DNA of 64,000 nucleotides, from NCBI RefSeq assembly GCF_019977275.1, contig NZ_AP024650.1, forward strand, positions 2,170,001 through 2,234,000, in the 5' to 3' direction. Under the pieces are notes generated by a model. That model made no database searches, was not told the origin of the DNA, and saw only the letters and a program-made list of their open reading frames with translations. Positions 8,144 through 16,563 of this stretch are shown piece by piece. Position numbers and translations under genes: made by a program. The stretch is from Arthrobacter sp. StoSoilB19 (lineage in GTDB: Bacteria > Actinomycetota > Actinomycetes > Actinomycetales > Micrococcaceae). The first letter of the stretch is position 1. Every line of letters starts with the position of its first letter.

Positions 8144-9499
8144 ATGTCCACAGACGGACAGTCCACCCCCACACCCGACGGATCAATCGCGGCCGGGGTC
8201 CCGGCAACCAGGAGGGCAGTGATCGTAGGGGCCAACCGGATCCCGTTCGCCCGTGCCGGCGGCGCTTATGCAAAATCCTCCAACCAGGACATGCTTACAG
8301 CTGCCCTGGACGGACTGATCGCACGCTTTGGGCTCCAGGACGAACGGATGGGCCAGGTGGCCGCCGGCGCCGTACTCAAGCACTCCAGGGATTTCAACCT
8401 CACCCGGGAGGCCGTGCTGGGCTCGGCACTTTCCGCCGAGACCCCGGTCTACGATCTCCAGCAGGCCTGCGCCACGGGACTTGAAACGGTGGTGGGCCTG
8501 GCGAACAAGATCAAGCTCGGGCAGATCGACTCGGCCATTGCCGGTGGCGTGGACTCAGCCTCCGACGCGCCGGTGGTAGTCAGCGAAGGGCTGCGCGAGG
8601 TCATCCTGGACCTTCACCGCGCCAAGACACTTCCCCAGCGCCTGCAGATCCTGAGCCGCCTCCGGCCCAAGGACCTGGCACCGCTGGCCCCGGGCACGGC
8701 AGAACCCCGCACCGGCCTGAGCATGGGTGAACACCAGGCCCTCACAACGGCACAATGGAAGATCTCCCGCGAAGCCCAGGACGAACTGGCGCTGAACAGC
8801 CACCACAATCTGGCTGCCGCCTACGAGTCCGGCTTCTTCGATGACCTCATGACCCCCTACCGCGGACTGACGCGGGACGCCAACCTGCGGGCCGATACAT
8901 CGCTGGAAAAGCTTGCGTCCCTGAAGCCGGTGTTTGGCCGGAACCTCGGGGCAGATGCAACCATGACGGCAGGAAACTCGACCCCACTGACCGATGGTGC
9001 CTCCACAGTGCTGCTGGCGTCCGACGAGTGGGCAGATGCCCGCGACCTGCCGAAGCTGGCAGCAGTGGTGGACGCTGAAGCTGCGGCCGTGGACTTTGTC
9101 CACGGCAAGGACGGGCTGCTGATGGCCCCCGTGTTCGCTGTGCCCAGGCTCCTTGCCCGCCAAGGCCTTACGCTGGCGGACTTCGACTTCTTCGAAATCC
9201 ACGAAGCATTCGCCGCCACTGTCCTCAGCACCCTGGCCGCGTGGGAGGACGAGGAATTCGGCCGTACCCGCCTCGGCCTGGACGGTGCTCTTGGCAGCAT
9301 CGACCGCTCGCGCCTGAACGTCAACGGGTCCTCGCTGGCAGCGGGCCACCCGTTTGCGGCGACCGGCGGCCGCATTGTCGGCACGCTTGCCAAGATGCTC
9401 CACGCCAAGTCGGCGTCCACAGGTCGTCCTTCGCGCGGCCTGGTGTCCGTCTGCGCAGCCGGCGGCCAGGGCGTCGTCGCGATCCTGGAATCTCTGTAG
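8144..9499 (+). CDS. Acetyl-CoA C-acyltransferase (thiolase), FadA2-like
   Basis: 451 aa, a complete thiolase: nucleophile C109 in QQACATG, H402 in GHPFAATG and the second catalytic Cys C437 in SVCAAGGQG, plus the EIHEAFA block around residue 353. It cleaves 3-ketoacyl-CoA to acetyl-CoA plus shortened acyl-CoA, or runs in reverse. It is the first gene of a plus-strand operon; the FabG4-like gene starts 8 nt after its stop. The set FadE/FadA2/FabG4/HtdX resembles the M. tuberculosis Rv0244c-Rv0241c neighbourhood as I recall it. Expression is probably controlled by the inverted repeat just upstream. Confidence 0.93.
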   Translation: MSTDGQSTPTPDGSIAAGVPATRRAVIVGANRIPFARAGGAYAKSSNQDMLTAALDGLIARFGLQDERMGQVAAGAVLKHSRDFNLTREAVLGSALSAETPVYDLQQACATGLETVVGLANKIKLGQIDSAIAGGVDSASDAPVVVSEGLREVILDLHRAKTLPQRLQILSRLRPKDLAPLAPGTAEPRTGLSMGEHQALTTAQWKISREAQDELALNSHHNLAAAYESGFFDDLMTPYRGLTRDANLRADTSLEKLASLKPVFGRNLGADATMTAGNSTPLTDGASTVLLASDEWADARDLPKLAAVVDAEAAAVDFVHGKDGLLMAPVFAVPRLLARQGLTLADFDFFEIHEAFAATVLSTLAAWEDEEFGRTRLGLDGALGSIDRSRLNVNGSSLAAGHPFAATGGRIVGTLAKMLHAKSASTGRPSRGLVSVCAAGGQGVVAILESL

Positions 9500-9507
9500 G
9501 GGACGGC

Positions 9508-10848
9508 ATGGCTGACACATATGCACAACTGGTCAACAGCGGCGTAGGCCGCAACCTCGCAAAGAAACTCGGCCTTCCGCAGCCCGCTGTCCTGCGCCGC
9601 TACGAGCCGGGGCAGCCCCTGGTGACCGGGCCTGTCGTTGTCCTGGGCGACACCCCCGGCGCGGACAAACTTGCCGCCGAGCTGCTGTCCTGGGACCTCG
9701 ATGTCAGGCGGCACGCCGTTCCGGCCGAAAAACTGGGTGCCATCATCCTGGTCCTCGATGAGCTCGGGCACCCGGCGGACCTGGAAAAGCCTGTGTTGGC
9801 GGCCGCGGGTTCCCTCCGCGACCTGCGGGCCGGGGGCCGGATCATCACCTTGTCCCGCCCGGCGGCGGAAGCTGCCACTCCCGACGCTGCAGCAGCACGC
9901 CAGGGGGTGGATGGCTTCCTGCGATCCCTTGCCAAGGAACTGCGTGCGGGAGCAACCGGAAATGGTGTGCTCCTCGCTGATGGCACCACTTCCACCAGCC
10001 CCAGCACGCTCGGTGCCATCACGTTCTTCCTCTCCGGCCGTTCAGCGTTCGTGGACGGACAGTTCCTCACGGTTTCAACGGAGGACGGCGCGCTGCCCGC
10101 CGACCCGGAAAAGCCACTTGCAGGAAAAGTGGCAGTAGTTACCGGCGCAGCCCGCGGCATCGGCGCGCAGATTGCCCGGACGCTGCACCGCGATGGTGCC
10201 ACGCTGGTCCTGGTGGACATTCCGGCAGCGGGAGACCAGCTGGCGGCCGTAGCCAATGAGGTACGCGCGACGGCATTGCAGCTCGACATCACCGCAGCGG
10301 ACGCGGGCCGGCGGATCATCGACCACGCCATACAGCGGTACGGACGTCTGGACATCGTGGTGCACAATGCCGGGGTTACGCGGGACAAGCTGCTGGCCAA
10401 CATGGACCAGGCGCGGTGGAACCAGGTCATCAACATCAATATCGCCGCCCAACTCCGGATCAACGAGGCCCTGATGGCCTCAGAACACTTCCGGTCTTCG
10501 CCGCGTATCGTTTCTGTTGCCTCCACCAGCGGCATCGCCGGGAACCGGGGACAAACCAACTACGCCGCATCCAAGGGGGGAGTTGTGGGAATGGTCCGTG
10601 CCAGCGCCCCGCTGCTCGCGTCCCGGAGCGGCACCATCAATGCGGTGGCACCCGGATTCATCGAAACCGACATGACCGCGCGCATCCCCTTCGCCGTCCG
10701 TGAAGTGGCACGACGGTTGAACTCACTCCAGCAGGGCGGCCTGCCCTCCGACGTCGCCGAGACCATAGCGTTCCTCGCCAGCGACGCCGCAGGCGGAATC
10801 AACGGGGAGGTGCTGCGGGTGTGCGGGCAAAACCTGGTGGGGGCATGA
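9508..10848 (+). CDS. fabG4: High-molecular-weight 3-oxoacyl reductase, FabG4-like
   Basis: About 446 aa from ATG 9508. It has two halves: residues 1-195, a degenerate Rossmann/flavodoxin-like domain without catalytic motifs, and residues 205-446, a complete SDR ketoreductase with TGAARGIG (212-219), NAG (287-289), S339 and Y352-AAS-K356. This double-domain architecture is that of HMwFabG (FabG4), which reduces 3-oxoacyl-CoA or -ACP, classically with NADH. The reading frame is open upstream into the thiolase gene, but the ATG lies right after its stop. The next gene overlaps its TGA by ATGA, implying translational coupling. Confidence 0.9.
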   Translation: MADTYAQLVNSGVGRNLAKKLGLPQPAVLRRYEPGQPLVTGPVVVLGDTPGADKLAAELLSWDLDVRRHAVPAEKLGAIILVLDELGHPADLEKPVLAAAGSLRDLRAGGRIITLSRPAAEAATPDAAAARQGVDGFLRSLAKELRAGATGNGVLLADGTTSTSPSTLGAITFFLSGRSAFVDGQFLTVSTEDGALPADPEKPLAGKVAVVTGAARGIGAQIARTLHRDGATLVLVDIPAAGDQLAAVANEVRATALQLDITAADAGRRIIDHAIQRYGRLDIVVHNAGVTRDKLLANMDQARWNQVININIAAQLRINEALMASEHFRSSPRIVSVASTSGIAGNRGQTNYAASKGGVVGMVRASAPLLASRSGTINAVAPGFIETDMTARIPFAVREVARRLNSLQQGGLPSDVAETIAFLASDAAGGINGEVLRVCGQNLVGA

Positions 10849-11756
10849 CGCTCGCACAGCCGGTGATCCTGGCCGAGATGCCGTCCTTGTCCAAGCTCTA
10901 CGTCAACGCCGCCGCCCAGGCGGCACGGCGCAGGCTCCTGGGCACACATGACTCCGCCGTCCTCCCGGCCGAGAGCCATGAAGTCAGGGGGGTGGTGGTG
11001 GGGGTGGAAAACCTCACGGCCTACCAGCACCTGATCGGTGAGACGGCAAGCGATGTCCTGCCTGCCGGTTTCATCCACGCGATCGCATTCCCGCTGGCCA
11101 TGAGCGTCCTTAACCGCGACGACTTCCCGCTGCCCCTGCTGGGCATGATCCACCTGCACAACAGCGTCGAACAAAGGTCCCCATTGGTCTTCACGGACGT
11201 TCTGGACATGACCGCTTGGGTGCAAAACCTCCGTGGGCACCGTTCCGGCACGCAGGTGGACGTGGTAGCGGAAGTGCGCCCTGCCGGCTCGCCGGATGTG
11301 CATTGGCGGGGCGTCTCCACTTACCTGGCCAAGGGCGTGTTCCTGCCCGGAATCGACAAACCTACTGCGCTGCCACCGAAGGCCGATTTCACGCCGCCGG
11401 ACCCGACGGCCCTGTGGCACCTGGGCGTTGACACGGGGCGGGCCTACGCCGCGGTATCCGGGGATTTCAACCCGATCCACCTGAGCGTGCTGTCGGCAAA
11501 AGCACTGGGCATGCGGCGTTCGATAGCACACGGGATGTACTTGGCCTCGCGTGCGCTCGCAGATGTCGGCCCTGCCCGCGGTGACTCCTTCACGTGGGAC
11601 GTGGAGTTCGAGGCTCCGGTGTTCCTGCCCTCCCGGGTTGCCCTGGAAATCGCCACCGAACAAAGCGGATCAGGGGCATGGAAACACTCGCGCTTTGTCG
11701 CCTGGAGCCCCCGCTCCGGGCGCCGCCATTTCAGCGGGACGGTTGCCGCGCTCTAG
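10845..11756 (+). CDS. MaoC-type (R)-hydratase/dehydratase, HtdX-like
   Basis: About 303 aa. The C-terminal hotdog domain carries the hydratase-2 signature: D207 and H212 in GDFNPIH, followed by SIAHGMY (H229). The N-terminal half looks like a second, non-catalytic hotdog fold. It would interconvert (R)-3-hydroxyacyl-CoA and 2-enoyl-CoA, completing a dehydrogenase-hydratase-reductase-thiolase set with its neighbours. The ATG overlaps the fabG4 stop (ATGA). A start 24 nt further upstream is possible but would extend into fabG4 without support. Confidence 0.88.
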   Translation: MTLAQPVILAEMPSLSKLYVNAAAQAARRRLLGTHDSAVLPAESHEVRGVVVGVENLTAYQHLIGETASDVLPAGFIHAIAFPLAMSVLNRDDFPLPLLGMIHLHNSVEQRSPLVFTDVLDMTAWVQNLRGHRSGTQVDVVAEVRPAGSPDVHWRGVSTYLAKGVFLPGIDKPTALPPKADFTPPDPTALWHLGVDTGRAYAAVSGDFNPIHLSVLSAKALGMRRSIAHGMYLASRALADVGPARGDSFTWDVEFEAPVFLPSRVALEIATEQSGSGAWKHSRFVAWSPRSGRRHFSGTVAAL

Positions 11757-11780
11757 CCAGCCCGGTTCCCGGCGCCAGGA

Positions 11781-12908
11781 CTAGTCCTGCGGGCGGACTG
11801 CCCGCAGGATCCGGTGGAGGCTGAGGAGGACCGATTCGGAGGCAGGGACGGTGCCTTGGGTTGCCTCCCTGCCTGCAGCGGCCGCCATGCAGGCGTCCAC
11901 CGCCTCTTTCGCGGCGGCGAAGCGGTGTTTCTGGGTCTGTTCGTCAGCTTCGCTGTAGGACGCCAGCAGCTCTCCGGTGGCCGTGATGGCGGCAGCAAGC
12001 GGTTCACTGTCCTGCAGGGGGATATCGTAGGGGGCGTCGCTTTCCCAGATGACGTCCGAGAGTACGTCCGTCATGTCCTGGATGTGGAAAGTGACCCGCT
12101 CCAGTTCCCGCAGGTCGCGGTAGTCCCTGTCCACGTCCCTGGGGTGCAGCTTCCGCCTGGGATTGGCGCGGCGGCTGGCATCGGCTTCCTTGACCAGATG
12201 CCGCACCGATCGAGCTGCTTCGGCCAGTTCGTCCGACCGGCGCGCCCAGTCCTCGTGCTCCGGAGGCCACTTCTCGGTAATCGCCGCCCCCATGTCCGTA
12301 AGTTGCCGCCCAAGGGCGAGGCGAAGATCATCGAGGCTTGAAGCCGCTGCATCAAAGTGCAGCGGCGGGAAGATCAGAAAATTGACTGCGATCCCCACGC
12401 CCACGCCCGCACCCATCTGGACCAGGTAGCCAAAGGAGAAATCGTCCGCGTTGCTTCCGCCCACCAGCAGGACCAGCAGGGCCGCCGTCGGAATCCAGTC
12501 ACGGCCCGAACCGATACCCGGCAAGCCGCCCAGGAGCACGCCGACTCCCATGAACAGGGCCACCGTCAACGGGGAGGGTTGGGCAAGGCTGACCAGAATG
12601 AAAGCAAGGCCGATTCCCATTGCCAGCCCGGCGAGGGCCTGCGCCCCCTGCTTCACTGAGCCCGCGACGTTGTGGTACATGGCCACCAGGGCCCCCAGCG
12701 GCGCATAGTACGCATAGTGCGAGGCCGCGCCCGGCATTAGCGGAGCGATGGCGAACGCCAGGCCCGCGGCAAGCGCGGCTTTGGCAGCCAACTGCAGGCG
12801 CTGCGCCGCAAAGGCAGCGGAGAGCCCCGCCACCGATTGTTTGAGAAGTTGGGTCCCCCGAGCCCACCGTGCATCCGGTCGTGCTTGAGTGTTGCCCATC
12901 CGGACCAC
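11781..12908 (-). CDS. FUSC-family / aromatic acid exporter-like membrane protein
   Basis: About 375 aa (or 372 from the second Met). Residues about 35-185 contain at least five hydrophobic segments, among them AAKAALAAGLAFAIAPL, ALAGLAMGIGLAFILV, ALFMGVGVLLGGLPG and GAGVGVGIAVNFLIF, the pattern of the FUSC/ArAE exporters. The C-terminal half is soluble and helical with many charged residues. Such proteins are half-size efflux components for aromatic acids and related compounds; the substrate here is unknown. It is convergent with the maoC-type gene. The next gene downstream on the plus strand side is unrelated. Confidence 0.75.
   Translation of the reverse strand: MVRMGNTQARPDARWARGTQLLKQSVAGLSAAFAAQRLQLAAKAALAAGLAFAIAPLMPGAASHYAYYAPLGALVAMYHNVAGSVKQGAQALAGLAMGIGLAFILVSLAQPSPLTVALFMGVGVLLGGLPGIGSGRDWIPTAALLVLLVGGSNADDFSFGYLVQMGAGVGVGIAVNFLIFPPLHFDAAASSLDDLRLALGRQLTDMGAAITEKWPPEHEDWARRSDELAEAARSVRHLVKEADASRRANPRRKLHPRDVDRDYRDLRELERVTFHIQDMTDVLSDVIWESDAPYDIPLQDSEPLAAAITATGELLASYSEADEQTQKHRFAAAKEAVDACMAAAAGREATQGTVPASESVLLSLHRILRAVRPQD
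11785..11809. terminator. Hairpin at the end of convergent genes
   Basis: A 10-bp stem (TCCTGCGGGC with GCCCGCAGGA) and 5-nt loop overlaps the last codons of the FUSC gene, 29 nt after the MaoC-type stop. It has no T tract; it may end the plus-strand lipid operon. Confidence 0.4.
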
Positions 12909-12926
12909 AGTAGGGCCGGGCGCCCG

Positions 12927-14036
12927 TCAGGACAAGCCGGCTGCGGAACGCCGCACTTCGGCGGCCAGGCGATGCGCCCTTCCCGGCGTCCGGCCCTCCT
13001 CCTGGCGGCGTGGAATGTAGCCAAAGCCAAGCCCGTAGGCCGGATCCGCAAAACCGAGCGCCGCGTTGGCACCCTCGTGTCCAAAGGCCCGGTGGCTGCC
13101 AAAGTTCCGGGAAGGGTGGGGCTTCATGAAGACGACCGCAAACGCGTTGTCCAGGCCGGAAGAGCGGTCCAGGCCCCACACCTGTTCCCGGGTCATGGCC
13201 TCCACCGTCCGGGCCGCCAGGAACGGTTTGTCCCCGTCGACGCCTGTGGTCGCAGCGGCGTACAACCGCGCCAGGCCCTCAGCGGAGCCCACACCGCCGG
13301 CGGCGGACATTCCGGCCGCCCGGACGGCGCGGATGTTCGGCAGTTCCATGACGGTGCTGACCGGCGCATTGCTGTTCATGCCTTCGAGGCTGAGTGGATC
13401 AACCCAGCCCTGGCCGGGATCTTCTTCATAGAGGACGTCCCTGTACCGTGGCTCCAGCTCCTCCGGGAGCCCCAGGAAGAAATCCACGTCCTGCGGCTGC
13501 CGGATCCTGCGGTCGTACATGGCCTGCAGCGACTCGCCCGCGACGCGGCGGCACAACTCCTCCATAAGGATTCCGATGGTCAGGGCGTGGTAGCCGAACT
13601 GCCGCCCGGGCTCCCAGGCGGGAGCGGCAGCGGCAAGGCGCGCCGCGGCCGCGGACGTGGTGAATTCATCCAGGCGGAATCCGCCCTCAACGCCCATCAG
13701 TCCTGCCTGATGCGACAGCGCTTCCCGGACCAGCAGCCTGTCCTTTCCGTGGCCACCGAATTCCGGCCAGTAATGGACCATTGCCTTATCCAGGTCAAGG
13801 ACGCCATCCTGGACCATCAGGGCGATGACCATGGCGGCAACGCCCTTGGAGCAGGAATAGGCCCCGGTCACGGTTTCCGAAGCCATGTCGGGGCCGCCCG
13901 TCAGGCGCACCACCGGCATCCCGTTGTGGTAGCAGGCGAGTTGTGCGCTGTACCGGGAGTCCTCAGCGAGGAACGACTCAAACAGGGCCAGGACGTTTTC
14001 GTACCCTGGCGCCACGGAACCAAGAGATGTCTGCAT
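12927..14036 (-). CDS. Class C beta-lactamase-related serine hydrolase (EstB-like esterase)
   Basis: About 369 aa from ATG 14036. The nucleophile motif SxxK is S61-C-S-K64; the second-motif Tyr is Y149 (YHA instead of YxN); the KTG-like third motif is replaced by FGHEGAN near the C-terminus, a pattern seen in EstB-type carboxylesterases rather than true beta-lactamases. There is no signal peptide, so it is probably cytoplasmic. The open frame extends upstream to 14198, but that part is low-complexity and lies in the preceding gene. A hairpin separates it from that GST gene. Confidence 0.85.
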   Translation of the reverse strand: MQTSLGSVAPGYENVLALFESFLAEDSRYSAQLACYHNGMPVVRLTGGPDMASETVTGAYSCSKGVAAMVIALMVQDGVLDLDKAMVHYWPEFGGHGKDRLLVREALSHQAGLMGVEGGFRLDEFTTSAAAARLAAAAPAWEPGRQFGYHALTIGILMEELCRRVAGESLQAMYDRRIRQPQDVDFFLGLPEELEPRYRDVLYEEDPGQGWVDPLSLEGMNSNAPVSTVMELPNIRAVRAAGMSAAGGVGSAEGLARLYAAATTGVDGDKPFLAARTVEAMTREQVWGLDRSSGLDNAFAVVFMKPHPSRNFGSHRAFGHEGANAALGFADPAYGLGFGYIPRRQEEGRTPGRAHRLAAEVRRSAAGLS

Positions 14037-14048
14037 GCCCTCAGTGTA

Positions 14049-14070
14049 GGCAGGAAAGCGATTTCCTGCC
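14049..14070. terminator. Hairpin with GCGA tetraloop between GST and hydrolase genes
   Basis: GGCAGGAAA-GCGA-TTTCCTGCC is a perfect 9-bp stem capped by a GNRA tetraloop. It sits between the GST stop (14081) and the hydrolase start (14036) on the minus strand. It could terminate the GST transcript, or be a leader stem of the hydrolase mRNA. Confidence 0.5.
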
Positions 14071-14080
14071 CGAGGTTTGT

Positions 14081-15133
14081 TTAGCGCAACGCGCCGTGTC
14101 CCGGCGCAACCTCTTCGCCTGGCCGGACCGGCCCGGGCGGCGTGCCGTCTCCAAACGGCCGGCCCCCCAGCGATTCCCTGCCGTGGTCCTGCAGCCAACC
14201 GCCCAGGTCCGGACCGGCCGGAACAATGCCCGTGGGATTAATGTCCTCGTGCACGATGTAGTAGTGCTGCTTGATTTGCACGAAGTCGATAGTGTCCCCG
14301 AAACCCGGCGTCTGGAACAGGTCCCGTGCATAGCCCCACAGATGCGGCATCTCACTGAGTTTCTGCCGGTTGCACTTGAAGTGGCCGTGGTACACGGGGT
14401 CGAACCTGGCAAGCGTGGTGAACAGGCGCACATCCGCCTCGGTGATGGTGTCGCCCACCAGATAGCGCTGCCGGGACAGGCGGTCTTCAAGCCAGTCCAG
14501 CGCAGTCCACAGCCGGTCGTAAGCTGAGTCATAGGCTTCCTGGGAACCCGCGAAACCGCAGCGGTAGACGCCGTTGTTGACCTCCGTGAAGACGCGCTTG
14601 TTTACCCGGTCGATTTCGTCGCGGAGGTGTCCAGGGTAGAGCAGCGGCGCTCCTGCCCGGTGGAACTCCGTCCACTCGGTCGAGAAGTCGAGGGTGATCT
14701 GGGGGAAGTTGTTGGTCACGACTTCACCGCTGCGTACATCCACGATGGCAGGTACGGTAATTCCCCGCGGATAGCCGGGGAACCGTTTGAAGTAGGCCTC
14801 CTGGAGGCGCTCTATGCCGAGGACGGGGTCCACTCCGCCGGGATCCAGGTCGAACGTCCAGGAGCGAGCGTCGTGGGTAGGGCCGGGCTGGCCCAGGGAA
14901 ATCGCTTCTTCCAGGCCCAGCAGCCTGCGGACAATGACGGTGCGGTTTGCCCACGGGCAGGCACGGGCGGCGATGAGGCGGTAGCGCCCGGCTTCCACCG
15001 GCCACCCCGGTTCGCCCTTGCTGCCGGGGGAGGCATCCCTGGTGATCCGGTCCTCGATGTAATTGGTGTCCCGGGTGAACTCCGTGCCGCCGGTCACATA
15101 GGCTCCACGGGTGCTGTGCGTTTCCTGGCTCAT
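14081..15133 (-). CDS. Xi-class GST / hydroquinone reductase-like protein (YqjG/ECM4 family)
   Basis: 350 aa. The N-terminal thioredoxin-like domain holds the Xi-class active-site motif CPWA (C59-A62), and the helical C-terminal GST domain follows, with the family-typical Trp/Tyr-rich segment MPHLWGYARDLF and the HYYIVHEDINPTG block. Proteobacterial and yeast members reduce glutathionyl-hydroquinones via the catalytic Cys. Actinobacteria normally make mycothiol, not glutathione, and mshC lies in this window, so the thiol partner is probably mycothiol; that is inference. The upstream minus-strand gene is an unrelated peptidase. Family assignment is firm. Confidence 0.88.
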   Translation of the reverse strand: MSQETHSTRGAYVTGGTEFTRDTNYIEDRITRDASPGSKGEPGWPVEAGRYRLIAARACPWANRTVIVRRLLGLEEAISLGQPGPTHDARSWTFDLDPGGVDPVLGIERLQEAYFKRFPGYPRGITVPAIVDVRSGEVVTNNFPQITLDFSTEWTEFHRAGAPLLYPGHLRDEIDRVNKRVFTEVNNGVYRCGFAGSQEAYDSAYDRLWTALDWLEDRLSRQRYLVGDTITEADVRLFTTLARFDPVYHGHFKCNRQKLSEMPHLWGYARDLFQTPGFGDTIDFVQIKQHYYIVHEDINPTGIVPAGPDLGGWLQDHGRESLGGRPFGDGTPPGPVRPGEEVAPGHGALR

Positions 15134-15153
15134 GCCACAAGCCTATGTGCCGG

Positions 15154-15906
15154 CTAACCGATCCAGGCACCTTCCGCCAGGATCGCCGAGACGGGCTGCC
15201 AGGCAACCAGCCACGCTCCGGCAACCAGGAGGGTGAACAAAGCAATCCAGACTCCGGAGGGGACGGAGGTGGCGCGGTACAGAAGGTAGGCGTCGGAGCT
15301 GCCAAGGCTTCCGCGACGCCGGATGTGGACGTTCGTGAGTTTGAGCAGGTCACGCACAGCAGCCACCAGGAGTGCAAGACCGAAGATGACGGCCACATGC
15401 CCCACGACTGGCGCCGGTGCAAGGAAGGTAAGGGCAGCCGCGCCGGCGATGGCGGCGGCAGTGATGATGAAACCGGCAAGGTTGCGGAGGAAGATCAGCG
15501 ACGCGGCCAGGACCAACAGGCTCACGGCCATGGCAGCCGGGCCCCACCCGCCAAGGCCGCAGCAGACGAAAGCGGCACCGACCATAGCCGGTACCGGATA
15601 TCCCCAGAAGCAGGACCATGCTGCTGCAAGCCGGCTCCTGCTGTAAGTGGTGGTGGTTCCGGAATGGTCAAGCCTGAGGCGGATTCCCGACAGCCGCTGA
15701 CCGGACGTCAAGGCCGCGAACGCGTGACCCAGCTCATGGGTGGTGGTAGCGAGGAGCCCGAAGTAGCGCCAGCTGCGGCGGGGTATGGACAGACCGATGG
15801 CTGCCGCCACGGACAACAGCATCTCGATCCAGGTGACGTTGGGTACGTTTGCCTGCGCGAACGCCGCACTGAAGGTGTTCCACAAGCTCGCGGAGCTGTC
15901 CAACAT
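15154..15906 (-). CDS. M50-family membrane metallopeptidase (M50B-like)
   Basis: 250 aa with a zinc-binding HELGH (H57, E58, H61) in a hydrophobic context, and about five or six membrane segments covering most of the chain. The overall look is that of the small actinobacterial M50B-like proteins, sometimes called DUF-type zinc metallopeptidases, not the longer PDZ- or CBS-carrying site-2 proteases. The second zinc-ligand motif (NPDG-like) is not obvious to me. It probably acts within or at the membrane; substrate unknown. It lies 20 nt upstream of the GST gene on the same strand and could share its transcript. Confidence 0.75.
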   Translation of the reverse strand: MLDSSASLWNTFSAAFAQANVPNVTWIEMLLSVAAAIGLSIPRRSWRYFGLLATTTHELGHAFAALTSGQRLSGIRLRLDHSGTTTTYSRSRLAAAWSCFWGYPVPAMVGAAFVCCGLGGWGPAAMAVSLLVLAASLIFLRNLAGFIITAAAIAGAAALTFLAPAPVVGHVAVIFGLALLVAAVRDLLKLTNVHIRRRGSLGSSDAYLLYRATSVPSGVWIALFTLLVAGAWLVAWQPVSAILAEGAWIG

Positions 15907-15986
15907 TGCCTCCTGGCTGCCGGTTGGCGTCGTAAATGTCCTACTCCAACGCTACGCACCCCAGCTGGGCGAAGGCTTAAAGTCGA

Positions 15987-16012
15987 AAGGCACGCCCGTT
16001 GCGGCGTGCCTT
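15987..16012 (-). terminator. Terminator downstream of the DUF4193 gene
   Basis: A 10-bp perfect stem (AAGGCACGCC / GGCGTGCCTT) with a 6-nt loop. On the minus strand it is followed by a T-rich TTTCGACTTT, as expected for an intrinsic terminator of the gene ending at 16057. Confidence 0.75.
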
Positions 16013-16056
16013 CGGCGTTGGTGGGACGTGCGAATCGCTGCCCGAAAGGTTCCCGA

Positions 16057-16359
16057 CTAGCCTTCGCACTCAGTGCAGTAGCTGTGGCCGTCTTTTTGAC
16101 GGGCGATCTGGGACCGGTGGCGGACCAGGAAGCAGGAATAGCAGGTGAACTCATCCTCAGCCTGCGGGATGACCTGGACTACGAGCTCCTCAGCGACGAA
16201 TTCGCCGCCAGGGACGCCGGCGCCGTCCAGTCCGTCAGCCTCGTCCAACTCCTGCACAACACTGCGGGCGTCGGGAGCATTTGCTGACTGGAGCTGCTCG
16301 AGTGAGTTGTCCTGCGATTCCTTGACGTCGGAACGCAGTTCATCGTAATCGGTTGCCAC
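16057..16359 (-). CDS. DUF4193 zinc-ribbon-like protein
   Basis: 100 aa, start GTG at 16359. The N-terminal MATDYDELRSDVKE and acidic middle part, followed by two CxxC pairs (C73/C76 and C95/C98), match the conserved actinobacterial DUF4193 family. The cysteines almost certainly bind zinc. Its function has not been established to my knowledge; the widespread conservation suggests a core role such as transcription or translation support. It stands alone between an M50 gene and divergent glycosyltransferases, with its own terminator. Confidence 0.88.
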   Translation of the reverse strand: MATDYDELRSDVKESQDNSLEQLQSANAPDARSVVQELDEADGLDGAGVPGGEFVAEELVVQVIPQAEDEFTCYSCFLVRHRSQIARQKDGHSYCTECEG

Positions 16360-16563
16360 TTTAGGTGCTTCTCTTTTCTTTGATTGGCTGTCGGGTATGA
16401 AACGTACAGCATCGGGAGGGTATTCCCCAACAGTGAGCGTGAATCCGCCGCCTATTGGGTAAAGGTCCTAAGGAGCAGCCGCACGTTCCAGGAGCGCATT
16501 GCGGCCGCGTGGGCAGTGGGGGGACAGGGGACTGGTCCCCCTGCATGACGGAAGGGGCAGTGT

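Noticed and set aside
8083..8235. Longer TetR start at 8235
   Set aside because: It would cross the operator and the thiolase start, and the extension has no family similarity.
9241..9507. Longer N-terminus for the FabG4-like protein
   Set aside because: It overlaps the thiolase gene in another frame; ATG 9508 follows the thiolase stop.
14037..14198. Longer N-terminus for the serine hydrolase
   Set aside because: It runs into the GST gene and has low-complexity composition; ATG 14036 gives family length.
15323..16287. Plus-strand frames opposite the M50 and DUF4193 genes
   Set aside because: Both minus-strand genes have metal-binding motifs; the plus-strand products look like shadow translations.
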